Source: Rossellomorea sp036867415 (GTDB taxonomy: Bacteria > Bacillota > Bacilli > Bacillales > Bacillaceae_B). Taken from it: DNA of 64,000 nucleotides. Position 1 is the stretch's first letter, and each line of letters starts with the position of its first letter. The notes beneath the pieces are model-generated. The model saw only the letters and a program-made list of their open reading frames with translations, was not told the origin of the DNA and did no database searches. The DNA lies in NCBI RefSeq assembly GCF_036867415.1, contig NZ_JBAJHU010000001.1, forward strand, positions 124,001 through 188,000, read 5' to 3'. Below, piece by piece: positions 17,274 to 27,013 of the stretch. Made by a program: the position numbers and the translations under genes.

Positions 17274-20200
17274 ATGAATATTAATCGTAAATTGAAACTG
17301 CCCCTGGCCGGTCTGGTCGCCATCAACCTTGCCCTCACATCATTCACGCTGCCCCAAGACGCTGAGGCCAAAAATAATAAAGAGGCCGTGGAAAAAGCAC
17401 CTGCCAAAAAGAATCTCCCGGCAGAACCGATCTCTGCATTCCTGGTCGACAAATCGAGGTATAATCCCGGCGAACAAGTGAAGCTGTCCCTCTTATTCAA
17501 CACCGAAAAAGAGTGGAAAGGCGATCTTAAACTTGAAGTCTATCATCTGAATGAGAAGGTGGCAGAAGGAAGCAAGAAGATCCACGTAAAAAAAGGCCTG
17601 AAAGGGATTGAAGTGGATTGGACACCGCCGTCAGATGATTTCAAAGGATATTTAGTGAAAGCCTCATTCAAGGGGTCCGACCAAATCGTCACGGCAGCCA
17701 TCGACGTCTCAAGTGACTGGACCCAGTATCCCCGTTATGGTTACGCAACCGAATTCCCTCAAGAATCGACAGCCGAAAGTGAAAAGAAGATGAAGCAGCT
17801 GACCCAGGAGTATTATTTGAATGGTTTCCAATTCTATGATTGGATGTGGCGCCATGATGTATCCGTCTACTCCAAAACCGACAGTGAAGGAAACCCGGTG
17901 CTTGATGAGGACGGTAACTTCATCTCGGAAGATATCGATAAAGATACCGCATATAATGACTTGCTTGGCCGAAAGCTTTATCCACTCACGGTGAAGCAGC
18001 AGATCGATGCAGCACAGAAATATAATGCAGCAGCCATGGCCTATCAAATGAACTATGCCGCAAGGGAAAACTATGAAGCTTACGGTGTGAAGAAGGAATG
18101 GGGACTGTATAAGAAGAATGCGAGTTTCCCAGACCCTTCTTTAAGCGATCAGGAAGGATTCTATTTTGACTGGGTGAACCCGCCGACCGGACTGTACCTA
18201 CAGGACCCAGGGAACGCCGAATGGCAGGAGTATATCAACCGGGAGTTTGTGAGGGGCGTCAATGAATTCGGGTTCGACGGGATGCACCTCGATCAGTGGG
18301 GATTCCATGACAACGATTATCTATATGACTATGACGGCAATAAACGCCACTTCTCGAAAGACTATGATTCTCTCATCAACTCGGTGAAGGGCTCACTGAG
18401 CGAAAACAATGATTCCAAGAACTTCGTCACATTCAATATGGTCGGGGGCAACGAAGGATACAGTGACGTACCGCGGCCGTCTACGAAGACCGACTTTGAT
18501 TACAGTGAAATCTGGCAGGATAAAGATCACTACCGAGACTTATTGAAGGTAGTGGAAGAAACAAGGGAAACGAACGGCGGGAAGGCCGTCGTCATTGCCG
18601 GATACATGAACTACAAGCAGGCTACCGGCGAGCATTACGACGTGGCGGATGTAGAAGGCGTACCTAAATCGGAGCAATTCATCTCCCGGATTCAGAAGGT
18701 GCCTGGATGGGTCGGGGATTTTGGAATGAAAGATGAAGACCAAATCATCTGGAAGGTCGATGCACCTGAGTCCGGCACCTATACGGTAGACCTTAAGTAT
18801 GGACATGACAACGGGGAAAGCCCTGTCGGGAAAATTCATGTAAATGACGCTCTCGTAAAAGACTCGATTCCGTTCACTGAAAAGACAGGATGGGGGAACC
18901 CGATTGCTGAAACAAGCCTGACAGTCGATCTGCATGAAGGGGAAAATGAAATCAAGCTTTCATTGAACACAAATCAATTATGGCTGAACGTAGACAGTCT
19001 CGTCCTTAAAAAAGCAGACTATGAGAAAGAGTATGAAGCAGAAGATGCAGAGCTGATCAGCAGTAAAGTGGATAAACATGGACATGTGTACAATTTTGAG
19101 ACGGATGGTGATTTCATCGAATTCACCGTTGATGCTGCCAAAGCCGGAACATATCCGGCCCGCTTCCAGTACGGAGTCGAAAGTACAGCGGTCAGCCGCC
19201 ATCTGTATGTGAATGGGGAACTGGCGAGTGATTCCATCCAACTGGATCCGACAGGCGGATGGGAATCGTTCCAATCCACGGAAGAGACCGCAGTCAAGCT
19301 CAAAGCGGGTGAGAACAAGATAAAACTGAAAGCGGAGGGCGTCAATGATACAGGTGCTAAAATCGACTACCTCTCCATAGGAGAAGACCGTTATCAGGCA
19401 GAGAAAGCCGAAGTCGGCTGGGAACCATCACAGGAGCCGCTCGTAAAAGTGGATGACGCCGGAGTGACGGACTTCAAACAACAGGGAGACTACATTTCCT
19501 TCCCGATGAATGCTGGGGAATCGAAAGAAACAGCCATTTCGGTCAGATATAAAAACCTTGGAGAAGAGACGAAACGAAGCATCTTCGTAAATGGAAAGAA
19601 AGCCGGCATCTTGTCGCTGCCTCCGACTGCAGAAGGTCAATGGGGAACAGCGGAAGCATCTATCTATCTGTACAGCGGGGAAAATACCCTTTCCATTCAA
19701 ATGGAAGGGAAAACAGAAGAATCAGGCATTTCAATTGATAAAGTTGAATCCGGAACCAATGTAATCGAAGCAGAAGAAGCGGAAATCGGCTGGCTTCCGG
19801 TCGTTACAATTACAAGTGAGGTATCGATCGACCCGGGTTATACGAATAACTTCGGAAACAAAGGCCAGCGTGTCCTTTTCAACGTCAACAATACTGACGA
19901 AACAGATACACTCAGCTTTAAATACAGGACGGCGAACAACCCTCATATCAACATCTATGTGGACGGGGAATTGATCCCTTCCAATAATCAATATGTGGAC
20001 GGCAAGACGGTTTCCGAAACGGTGTTCTCAAGCACCTCGGGAGGCTGGGACGGAGCCATGGTGGAGAAAACCATCAATGCCAAGGTGTCGGCAGGAGAAC
20101 ATGAAGTCATTTTCGAAATGGCATCAAACGGGGAATACATCAATCTCGACAGTATGACTGCCGGGGGCGTGGAGTATCAAGTCGAGGAAGTTGATTTTGC

Positions 20201-21572
20201 CCCTGAAGGCCACGGGATCACCACCACTACAGGGCATATCTATGACTTCAAGGATGAAGGAGACTTCCTGAACTTTGCCGTCGAAGTGCCTAAAGCCGGT
20301 TCATATGATCTGAAATGGAGATACAACAATGATTCAGCTTCTAAAAGAGAGGCCAAACGTGCAGTCTTTGTCAACAAAGAGAAAGTGGCCGAAATCGTAT
20401 TTTCAGCTTCTGATGGCTGGGAAGATCTCGAAATGAAGGATATTCAGCTGAAAGAAGGCCGGAATATCATCAGGATGGAAGTCCAGGATATAGACGATGA
20501 CGGCGTCAAGCTGGATTATCTCCAAATAGGAAATCAGCGGGTACATGCAGAAACAGCAGACAGTTTATCCCCGATGCACATTTATAAGGATACACTGTTG
20601 AACTTCGGGCATGCCGGCGATGTAGTGACCTTTGACGTCGATGTCGCTGAAAAAGGGGAAACAAGCTTCATCTTCACGTATGCCAATGCCGGAAGCGATA
20701 CGGAAAGAACCATCTATGTCGACGGCGAGCCAGTCCTTGATGAGAACGGAAACCCGTACAAAGTCGTCTTCAAAAGCACCGGCAACATCGATTCATACAG
20801 CGAAGACGGATATGTCGTACTTCCTGAGATATCGGCAGGGGAGCATGAAATCACGCTGAAGCAGGAGGAAGGACAACAAGGAACGATCCACCTGCGGCGC
20901 ATGACCATCGGATTATTCGACGAACCTTCCGTCCGCCTGATGGACGCCGGCCTCGCCGCCATGGGTGCGACCCATATCGAAATCGGCACCGCCGAAAAAT
21001 TCGACGAAGGGCCAAACATGCTGGCTCACGAATACTATCCGAACCGCAGCAAGAAAATGAGCGGATCACTCAAAGAATCAATGAAAGACTACTACAAATT
21101 CTTCACCGCCTATGAAAACATCCTGTTCGACAGCACCCAGAATAATAAACAAGTAAAAGTCGAGACCGGCGGAAAAGAAGTCAATGTGAGTAACAACGGC
21201 GAGCAGAACAGCATATGGTCCATTGTCAGAGATAACAAGGATAATAAAGGTTTTGAAGATTATGAGGTCGTTCACCTCATCAATCTATTAAACAACGACT
21301 CTAATTGGAGAAACGCAGCTGCTAAACCTGAAACTCAAAAAGAGCTGACGGTCAGACACCCGATCGGACAAACAGCAGAAGAACTGCCAGATTTGAAAGT
21401 CTATGCAGCAAGCCCTGACAAACGAGAAGGGATGATGCAGGAACTTGAGTACAGCTGGGATCAGGAAGAATTGGTCATTACTGTTCCGAGCTTGGAGTAT
21501 TGGGAGATTCTTGTGATTGATCGTGATGGGGTAGAGGTGGATAAACCTTCGAAGATTAAGATTAAGAAGTAA
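17274..21572 (+). CDS. Secreted GH66 dextranase/cycloisomaltooligosaccharide-type enzyme with six inserted CBM-like modules
   Basis: 1432-residue secreted enzyme. A signal peptide (basic start, hydrophobic core, cleavage near DAEA-KN, residue about 32) is followed by an Ig-like N-domain (about 45-150) and a GH66 TIM barrel. The nucleophile candidate is D340 in DGMHLDQWG and the acid/base candidate is E412 in DYSEIW. The barrel is interrupted at about residue 470 and resumes at about 1220 with LMDAGLAAMGATHIEIG, then the C-terminal domain. The insert holds about six jelly-roll modules starting near 470, 583, 706, 829, 966 and 1089. Several begin with YxAE-type openings and end in D-Y-L-x-IG, as in CBM35/CBM6. 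Known cyclising GH66 enzymes carry one such insert. No cell-wall anchor is seen. AAAGGAGGAAGG precedes the ATG. Confidence 0.9.
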   Translation: MNINRKLKLPLAGLVAINLALTSFTLPQDAEAKNNKEAVEKAPAKKNLPAEPISAFLVDKSRYNPGEQVKLSLLFNTEKEWKGDLKLEVYHLNEKVAEGSKKIHVKKGLKGIEVDWTPPSDDFKGYLVKASFKGSDQIVTAAIDVSSDWTQYPRYGYATEFPQESTAESEKKMKQLTQEYYLNGFQFYDWMWRHDVSVYSKTDSEGNPVLDEDGNFISEDIDKDTAYNDLLGRKLYPLTVKQQIDAAQKYNAAAMAYQMNYAARENYEAYGVKKEWGLYKKNASFPDPSLSDQEGFYFDWVNPPTGLYLQDPGNAEWQEYINREFVRGVNEFGFDGMHLDQWGFHDNDYLYDYDGNKRHFSKDYDSLINSVKGSLSENNDSKNFVTFNMVGGNEGYSDVPRPSTKTDFDYSEIWQDKDHYRDLLKVVEETRETNGGKAVVIAGYMNYKQATGEHYDVADVEGVPKSEQFISRIQKVPGWVGDFGMKDEDQIIWKVDAPESGTYTVDLKYGHDNGESPVGKIHVNDALVKDSIPFTEKTGWGNPIAETSLTVDLHEGENEIKLSLNTNQLWLNVDSLVLKKADYEKEYEAEDAELISSKVDKHGHVYNFETDGDFIEFTVDAAKAGTYPARFQYGVESTAVSRHLYVNGELASDSIQLDPTGGWESFQSTEETAVKLKAGENKIKLKAEGVNDTGAKIDYLSIGEDRYQAEKAEVGWEPSQEPLVKVDDAGVTDFKQQGDYISFPMNAGESKETAISVRYKNLGEETKRSIFVNGKKAGILSLPPTAEGQWGTAEASIYLYSGENTLSIQMEGKTEESGISIDKVESGTNVIEAEEAEIGWLPVVTITSEVSIDPGYTNNFGNKGQRVLFNVNNTDETDTLSFKYRTANNPHINIYVDGELIPSNNQYVDGKTVSETVFSSTSGGWDGAMVEKTINAKVSAGEHEVIFEMASNGEYINLDSMTAGGVEYQVEEVDFAPEGHGITTTTGHIYDFKDEGDFLNFAVEVPKAGSYDLKWRYNNDSASKREAKRAVFVNKEKVAEIVFSASDGWEDLEMKDIQLKEGRNIIRMEVQDIDDDGVKLDYLQIGNQRVHAETADSLSPMHIYKDTLLNFGHAGDVVTFDVDVAEKGETSFIFTYANAGSDTERTIYVDGEPVLDENGNPYKVVFKSTGNIDSYSEDGYVVLPEISAGEHEITLKQEEGQQGTIHLRRMTIGLFDEPSVRLMDAGLAAMGATHIEIGTAEKFDEGPNMLAHEYYPNRSKKMSGSLKESMKDYYKFFTAYENILFDSTQNNKQVKVETGGKEVNVSNNGEQNSIWSIVRDNKDNKGFEDYEVVHLINLLNNDSNWRNAAAKPETQKELTVRHPIGQTAEELPDLKVYAASPDKREGMMQELEYSWDQEELVITVPSLEYWEILVIDRDGVEVDKPSKIKIKK

Positions 21573-21596
21573 AAGCTTTGGTGGAATATTGTAAAA

Positions 21597-21632
21597 GAAA
21601 GCAGCAGCTTACCGGTGTAAGCTGCTGCTTTC
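21597..21632. terminator. Long hairpin terminator
   Basis: A perfect 16-bp stem (GAAAGCAGCAGCTTAC with its complement) around CGGT. It lies between the convergent ends of the GH66 gene and the minus-strand gene and may stop both transcripts. The T-run is short (CTTTCTCTT). Confidence 0.75.
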
Positions 21633-21713
21633 TCTTCGGATGCGCGGGGTATATCTCGCGCTTCTATTGATTGCTCTTTACTCCAAACTCCCTGCATAAT
21701 CCTCCTTCACCCA

Positions 21714-22292
21714 TTACGTAAGCGACCCATCCTGATTGATCTTATATCGCAGATCCGCTTTCTGGAGCCCTTCGATCATCAGTGGCTGCAGCTGACTCAA
21801 CTTCATATTGCTTTCTTCTATGTAGGTCGACAGGATTTCATGATGATACGTATTCGACTGAGATGAGGAAACGAGATAGTCGACGGCTGCCTGCTTGACC
21901 ACGTACAGTTCCATTGTTTTGGTGTGGAGATCGTTAAAATTTCTTGGCGGCTTTAGGTCCATGAGTTTTAGGTAGTTTTGTTTAAGCATGATGTCTGTCT
22001 CATTGACTTGCACCTTGAGGGAACTCAGGTCTCCGTTTGCTTCATTTACTTTTGTCATCAGCTGTTTGAAACTTTGGTCGCTTGAGCTGAAGTATTGTTC
22101 ACGCTCCTGCAGGTAGGTTCTGATCTTCTGGTCGTGGTGGATGTACAGTTCATTATAAAGTTTCATGGGCAGGCCGCTGGCAAACAGGGCGATCAGGACG
22201 AGTCCAATTGCGCCCCAGGACCACTTTGGAGGCTTCTTGTTTCTTGGCCGATACCGGTCATCATTCCAGTAATCTCTTTCAGCGATAGGCAT
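21714..22292 (-). CDS. Membrane-anchored protein of unknown function
   Basis: 192 residues. A basic, proline-containing N-terminus (RYRPRNKKPPKW) precedes a single transmembrane helix at about residues 27-45, then a mainly helical, coiled-coil-prone domain that would lie outside the membrane. I do not recognise the family. It stands alone, convergent with the glucan operon, and marks the left edge of the defence island. Confidence 0.6.
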   Translation of the reverse strand: MPIAERDYWNDDRYRPRNKKPPKWSWGAIGLVLIALFASGLPMKLYNELYIHHDQKIRTYLQEREQYFSSSDQSFKQLMTKVNEANGDLSSLKVQVNETDIMLKQNYLKLMDLKPPRNFNDLHTKTMELYVVKQAAVDYLVSSSQSNTYHHEILSTYIEESNMKLSQLQPLMIEGLQKADLRYKINQDGSLT

Positions 22293-22448
22293 TCTTGATT
22301 CCTCGATTTATTCTTTTCTAGTAAAATACTCCGTTTATTTTAACATAATATTACATTTTATATTACTTAATTCTCATAAACTGCGGTTGTTCTCTGCAAT
22401 AATAAGAAGTACTATATAATTAACATAAATTAGTAAGAGAGGGATAGG

Positions 22449-23345
22449 ATGACTACTACAAGTAAAGTGAAATATGTTTCAACCACCGCACTTTCAAAAG
22501 AATTAAAAACGAATGTAAAGGAAACGTTTAACATTTTCCTTGCTAATGGATTGATTAATAGAGTGGATGATCAATGGGTGTTAACCGAAAAAGGTAAGCA
22601 ATTAGGCGGCACAATTAAGAGGCATCCCAAAGTTGGAGAATATATTGCATGGGATGAAATGATAAAAGATCACAGCATGTTTAAAACTGATCGTAAGGAT
22701 GAACTTCTAAATATAACTGCTTTGAGTAAACTCTTTGAGGTTTCAAAGCTTAAAATGAATCCAATCCTGTCTGAACTTGGTTTTATTCAAAAGGGACTCA
22801 AAGGCTGGACAGTAACGAAGCTTGGGCTAAGCTTAGGCGGGAAACAGTTTGAATACGATAAAACAGGTGTGCCCTATGTAAACTGGCCAACCAGTATATT
22901 GCAGAATAAGAGACTGGTAGAAACCATGAAAGAGCTGCAGGGAAATGATACAGAAGAAGTGACTCAGGCTGCCAATCATAACCCTTTAGAGTTTAGAGAA
23001 AAGTTCGAAGCTAAACACAGAGCGGCTGATGGTCATTATGTTAGATCGAGAGCAGAGATGCTAATCGATAACTGGTTGTACATGTCCGAAATTGTGCATG
23101 CATATGAAAGGAAACTACCGGTTGAGGAAGACGTATACACTGATTTCTATCTGCCAGTCGGTAAAGTATACATAGAATATTGGGGAATGGAAAACGATCC
23201 TAAGTATGCTGCAAGGAAACAAGATAAGTTAAGGATTTATCACAAGTATGACTTTAATTTGATTGAGCTGCGTGATACTGATATTCAGAACTTAGATGAT
23301 ATTTTCCCTAAGAAGTTATTAATGTTTGGGATTAAGGCTTATTGA
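22449..23345 (+). CDS. Tandem winged-helix protein with PD-(D/E)xK-like nuclease domain
   Basis: 298 residues. Two similar repeats at about 8-70 and 86-145 (ALSKELK...GLI...LT..G...GG and ALSKLFE...GFI...VT..GLSLGG, each ending in a Y-x-x-W segment) look like winged-helix DNA-binding units. The C-terminal half resembles short restriction-like nucleases: SRAE (E203), YERKL (E220), D232 in TDFYLP and E243 in YIEYWG, followed by a Lys-rich helix and a hydrophobic strand NLIELRD. Nuclease activity is inferred from this layout. A good GAGAGGGATAGG site precedes the ATG. It stands alone at the start of the defence island. Confidence 0.65.
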   Translation: MTTTSKVKYVSTTALSKELKTNVKETFNIFLANGLINRVDDQWVLTEKGKQLGGTIKRHPKVGEYIAWDEMIKDHSMFKTDRKDELLNITALSKLFEVSKLKMNPILSELGFIQKGLKGWTVTKLGLSLGGKQFEYDKTGVPYVNWPTSILQNKRLVETMKELQGNDTEEVTQAANHNPLEFREKFEAKHRAADGHYVRSRAEMLIDNWLYMSEIVHAYERKLPVEEDVYTDFYLPVGKVYIEYWGMENDPKYAARKQDKLRIYHKYDFNLIELRDTDIQNLDDIFPKKLLMFGIKAY

Positions 23346-23774
23346 AAAATATTGAATAGTATTGATTGGGAGTGCAGAGAATATCGCCTGTTTTCTACTG
23401 CGACTTACAAAATAAAGTAAATGTAATAAAATTATTTGTAAATACGTATTGGACGTTAATAATTAGAGGAAAATAAGGTGTTATGTGTATTGCATGGACC
23501 CCGAGCTGAGGCAGTATTTTAAAGAGTGGTTTAGAGAGTAATCGGGAGAGTCGTATGATTGTTTATACTAATAAAGATTTCAAAGATACTAATCCAAGAG
23601 AACAGTCTATATCGAAATGAGAGCAATTAAATTAAAGAAGTTTCAATGATCAACCCTTCTTGATAATTTACTTGAAGGATGCATTATCATTTTCTAAGTA
23701 TGATAAAGAAATTATTGTAAATGAAGAAAAATGTTGTGTTAAAATTTATTTAAAATAGTGAATGGGGGATTATT
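23346..23774. other. AT-rich gap with no recognised gene
   Basis: 429 bp. Only very short open stretches occur; one near 23487-23541 would give about 18 residues ending YFKEWFRE and may be a gene fragment. The region probably holds the promoter of the AIPR gene but no clear elements stand out. Confidence 0.4.
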
Positions 23775-25931
23775 TTGGGTCTTCTTGAAGTTAGTCAAAT
23801 AAAAGAAAAACTTACAGAGGAATATGAAGATAAAATAGATTTAGGTGATATAAGAGGAGATCAAGGAGAAGTAGAAAAGAATTTTTTGTCCAGAGCATTA
23901 TCCGCTTATAGTATTAACGTCCTTTATCCAAGTGTTGACACAAATGAAGTTGTCAAATTTATTGTTGATGGCTCAAATGACAACGGGATTGATTTGATTT
24001 ATTATCACCCTGATACAAACGAGCTTTGCCTAGTTCAATCAAAGTTTAATGCGTCTGGTAGCAGTGAACCTGATTTAGGTGAGGTGCAGAAATTCGTAAC
24101 TGGTGTCAGAGATTTGATTAATCTAAAATTCGACAAGTTTAATCAAAAAGTTAATGAAAAAAAGGAAGATATAATTAGTTATTTAAAAAAAAGTAAGCTG
24201 AAATTTAAAATTATTCTTGCTTATACAGCAACTAATTTGTCTTCACATTCTAGAAGAGAGTTCCAAGACTTATTAGATGACCTTAATGACCATAGAGAAG
24301 TTGCAGAGTTTGAAATGATGAATCAAAAGAGGTTTCATGCATCCCTCCATAATCATGGTTCTTCAAGAACAATAGATATCGAGATAAATTTAAAAGACTG
24401 GGGAAGATACGAGGGGGACATGGAATCTTTTTATGGCCAAATTAATGCTGTCGAGATAGCTGAACTATGGGAAAGTTATGGGAATACTTTATTTGATTAT
24501 AACCTTCGTAAAGTTTTGGGCACCACAGAAATTAATAAGGAAATGCAACAAACCTTAGATACTGAACCAGAATTATTTTGGTATTATAATAATGGAATTA
24601 CATTAGTCTGTGAAGAAGTAGATAAGAAGAGAATCTATGGAACTTCTAGAGCTGTGGGCTTATTCGAATGTAAAGGGATTAGTATAGTTAACGGTGCCCA
24701 AACGGTTGGTGTAATTGGGAAACATGGCCAAGGGTCGGATGAGATAAAAGAAAAGTTAGCAGAGGTAATGATTCCTTTGAGGATTATATCAATTAAGAGA
24801 ACCGACGAAGATGGAACAGATTATTTAGATGAAGTATTTGCTTCTGATGTAACAACAAAAAATAATAGACAGAATAGTATAGGCAGTCGGGACTTTGTGG
24901 TATTAGATCCACTGCAAAAGAAAATTGAACAAGACCTAGCAATAAAGGGTGTTACATATCATTTAATGAGAAGTGAAGATGAAGATCAGGAAGGTGACCA
25001 AATTTTTAATTTGAAAGAGGCAACTAGAGCACTTGCTTTTGCATCTGATATCGATTCAACCATACAAGCTAGAAGGGAAATAAGCATAATATATGATGAT
25101 TTAAACGGTTCAAAATATAAAAAATTATTTAATCCAAGTACAACAAGTTATTATGTATGGAATTGTGTTAGAATTCAAAGGAATATTAATTCAAAAATTG
25201 AAGACCTTTCTAATCAAGTAACTGCTGATGACGAAAAAGCTATACTGATATATGGTAAAGAATTACTGAGCAAAATAATATTCGATTTAATTGGTCCTGC
25301 AAATATTGCTAGGCAAAGTCTTGAAATTAAAGAATCTATTGAAAAAGTTGATATTTCAGCAAAGTTATCAATTTTACTAAGTAGTCTAAAAGAAGAAATC
25401 GAAGAAATGGAAAAGACGACTGTAAACATTTTCAAAAGTCCAAGTGATATAAAAAGTTTATATGAAAAGATGAAAGCAGTAGTTCAAACTGGATTAAGTG
25501 AGGAATTAGATAGTGAAGAAACTTTTGAACTATCTAATATAGAAAATTTAAGCAGGCTTGAAAAACTTCAACTCCAACAGTTTTTCAAAAAAATACAGGG
25601 TGATCAAGTAGCGGAAGAGTTCTTCGAGTATTGGGTAAAAAGCATATTTAACCCTGAGAAACATTCTATTGGTTACCGTTCAAATGTTCATTTTTATGAA
25701 GATCAACCTGAATTACAGGCAACAGATAAATTTCTTTTTAGAATTGCATACTATACAAAGTTAATAGTATCTTTCGAATTTAATGCATTTGACTCAAAAT
25801 ATACAAGCACCCTATATAATAAAGATGAGTTTAGAGATTGGGCAAAAGATAACACGGATTCTAAAAACAGAATAATAGTTAACTCCATGGAAGATCTAAA
25901 TAAGGTACTAGAAGTACAAAAGTTTTTATGA
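23775..25931 (+). CDS. AIPR-family (abortive infection phage resistance) protein
   Basis: 718 residues. The AIPR hallmark segments are FWYYNNGITLVCEE and GISIVNGAQTVGVIG in the middle, with VTTKNNRQNSIGSRDF further on. The N-terminus holds a Mrr-like nuclease pattern, D73 in DNGIDLIYY and Q88-S-K90 in LVQSKF, so cleavage of nucleic acid during infection is plausible. The start is TTG 23775 after a GGGGGAT site; no in-frame ATG gives the conserved N-terminus. AIPR proteins are often found in phage-defence islands and in abortive-infection loci. It has no obvious partner gene, since the next genes are on the opposite strand. Confidence 0.87.
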   Translation: MGLLEVSQIKEKLTEEYEDKIDLGDIRGDQGEVEKNFLSRALSAYSINVLYPSVDTNEVVKFIVDGSNDNGIDLIYYHPDTNELCLVQSKFNASGSSEPDLGEVQKFVTGVRDLINLKFDKFNQKVNEKKEDIISYLKKSKLKFKIILAYTATNLSSHSRREFQDLLDDLNDHREVAEFEMMNQKRFHASLHNHGSSRTIDIEINLKDWGRYEGDMESFYGQINAVEIAELWESYGNTLFDYNLRKVLGTTEINKEMQQTLDTEPELFWYYNNGITLVCEEVDKKRIYGTSRAVGLFECKGISIVNGAQTVGVIGKHGQGSDEIKEKLAEVMIPLRIISIKRTDEDGTDYLDEVFASDVTTKNNRQNSIGSRDFVVLDPLQKKIEQDLAIKGVTYHLMRSEDEDQEGDQIFNLKEATRALAFASDIDSTIQARREISIIYDDLNGSKYKKLFNPSTTSYYVWNCVRIQRNINSKIEDLSNQVTADDEKAILIYGKELLSKIIFDLIGPANIARQSLEIKESIEKVDISAKLSILLSSLKEEIEEMEKTTVNIFKSPSDIKSLYEKMKAVVQTGLSEELDSEETFELSNIENLSRLEKLQLQQFFKKIQGDQVAEEFFEYWVKSIFNPEKHSIGYRSNVHFYEDQPELQATDKFLFRIAYYTKLIVSFEFNAFDSKYTSTLYNKDEFRDWAKDNTDSKNRIIVNSMEDLNKVLEVQKFL

Positions 25932-26030
25932 TTGATGTGTGTTGTAACTGTAATGGGAAGAAAATAGTTTTTCTTCCCATTACCTTTAAAAAGATACATG
26001 CTATATGTAGTTTTACGAAATGATATAAAA

Positions 26031-26699
26031 TTATAAATTTTTATCTACATGGTCTTTCCATCTCTTAATGGAACGGTTAGACATTCCGTCTTTACCTTTT
26101 GGGATAAGAGGCACATTTGGATTATAGGCATCAGCATTAAAACCAATAAAAATAAATGGCTGTCCTTCAGCTATTTCAAAATAGGGTTCTAACTCCTCAA
26201 AGTTGGTAACACGATCTGTAAGATAATAGGCGAGTTCTTTAATAGGCATTAAAATAATTGCCAAATTAATTTCTTCTCGTCCTAAACCTAATAATAGTTT
26301 ATTCATTGAACGATGAGCTGAACTGATGTTTCCAGTTTCGAATTCCATACCTACGCGTCTAATTACAGTGTAGAGATTAGAATCCTTGCTTTGTTCAAAA
26401 ACAAACTCTTTATAAACGTCTATTGGCCCACCTTTTTTCTTTTCTAACTTTAGAACATCTAAAGGTTTCTCTCTAAACCAGTTATATGTATCTTCAAGCA
26501 TGGAATAACATAATTCCTTTATTGGCACTACACCATTACAATTCTTTTCAGTGTTGTTAATTGAAAATATCTCAGATTCTATTGGCCAGATAGGTGAACA
26601 AATTGATTTTTTCACTTCCTCATAAGCTTTCTTTAATAATGTATCTTTTGCTAATAAATCTTTTGCTTCATCAGTCATAAATTCTTTATCTATTTTCAT
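26031..26699 (-). CDS. Probable type II restriction endonuclease
   Basis: 222 residues. A catalytic pattern D94...E119-F-E121 lies in GPIDVYKEF and VGMEFETGNISSAHRSMNK, which resembles BglII/BstYI-type (PD-(D/E)xK variant) restriction enzymes, with a following ILMP strand. The start is ATG 26699, preceded by GGGGGAAAA. The gene begins inside the last 14 bp of the controller gene, so the two are translationally coupled. The divergent methyltransferase 60 bp beyond the controller completes a C-R/M layout. The recognition sequence cannot be predicted; restriction function rests on context plus this motif. Confidence 0.68.
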   Translation of the reverse strand: MKIDKEFMTDEAKDLLAKDTLLKKAYEEVKKSICSPIWPIESEIFSINNTEKNCNGVVPIKELCYSMLEDTYNWFREKPLDVLKLEKKKGGPIDVYKEFVFEQSKDSNLYTVIRRVGMEFETGNISSAHRSMNKLLLGLGREEINLAIILMPIKELAYYLTDRVTNFEELEPYFEIAEGQPFIFIGFNADAYNPNVPLIPKGKDGMSNRSIKRWKDHVDKNL

Positions 26700-26961
26700 T
26701 TTTTCCCCCAACATCATTTTCTCTTTGTTCAAAGCGATTTAATGTAGTAAAATCTAGTAAATCTTTTGGAAGAACATCTAGTGCATTAGCAATTTTTTCA
26801 ATATTATCTAAAGAAACATTTCTAGTTCCTCTTTCAATATCAGAAATATAGGTTCGGTGGAGTGCACTATCAAATGCTAGTTTTTCTTGTGAAAAGTTTT
26901 TTTTTGATAATCTAATTTGACGTACCCTTTGACCAAATAAAGATCTAATATTGTCAGACAT
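26686..26961 (-). CDS. XRE-family controller (C) protein of a restriction-modification system
   Basis: 91-residue helix-turn-helix protein. The HTH spans about 9-65 (GQRVRQIRLSKKNFSQEKLA, then a TYISDIERGTRNVSL recognition region), the size and layout of C proteins. It precedes and overlaps the endonuclease gene and is divergent from the methyltransferase. Two C-box-like repeats lie between them. GGAGGAATT precedes the ATG. C proteins delay endonuclease expression until the host is methylated. Confidence 0.85.
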   Translation of the reverse strand: MSDNIRSLFGQRVRQIRLSKKNFSQEKLAFDSALHRTYISDIERGTRNVSLDNIEKIANALDVLPKDLLDFTTLNRFEQRENDVGGKNENR

Positions 26962-26977
26962 AATTCCTCCTATATAA

Positions 26978-27007
26978 TTGACGGCTATTTAAAATGAATG
27001 ATATAAT
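26978..27007 (+). promoter_or_regulatory. Methyltransferase promoter (TTGACG-18-TATAAT)
   Basis: The -35 hexamer is TTGACG (26978-26983) and the -10 is TATAAT (27002-27007), with an 18-bp spacer. Transcription would begin at about 27014, inside the first C-box-like repeat. Confidence 0.7.
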
Positions 27008-27013
27008 TGTGTA

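Noticed and set aside
17274..21572. Overlapping minus-strand ORFs of 80-130 codons within the GH66 gene
   Set aside because: They follow the high coding density of the real gene in other frames, lack ribosome binding sites and have no recognisable domains.
26686..26732. Upstream start for the endonuclease gene at 26732
   Set aside because: It would deepen the overlap with the controller gene and lacks a ribosome binding site; ATG 26699 has GGGGGA at good spacing.
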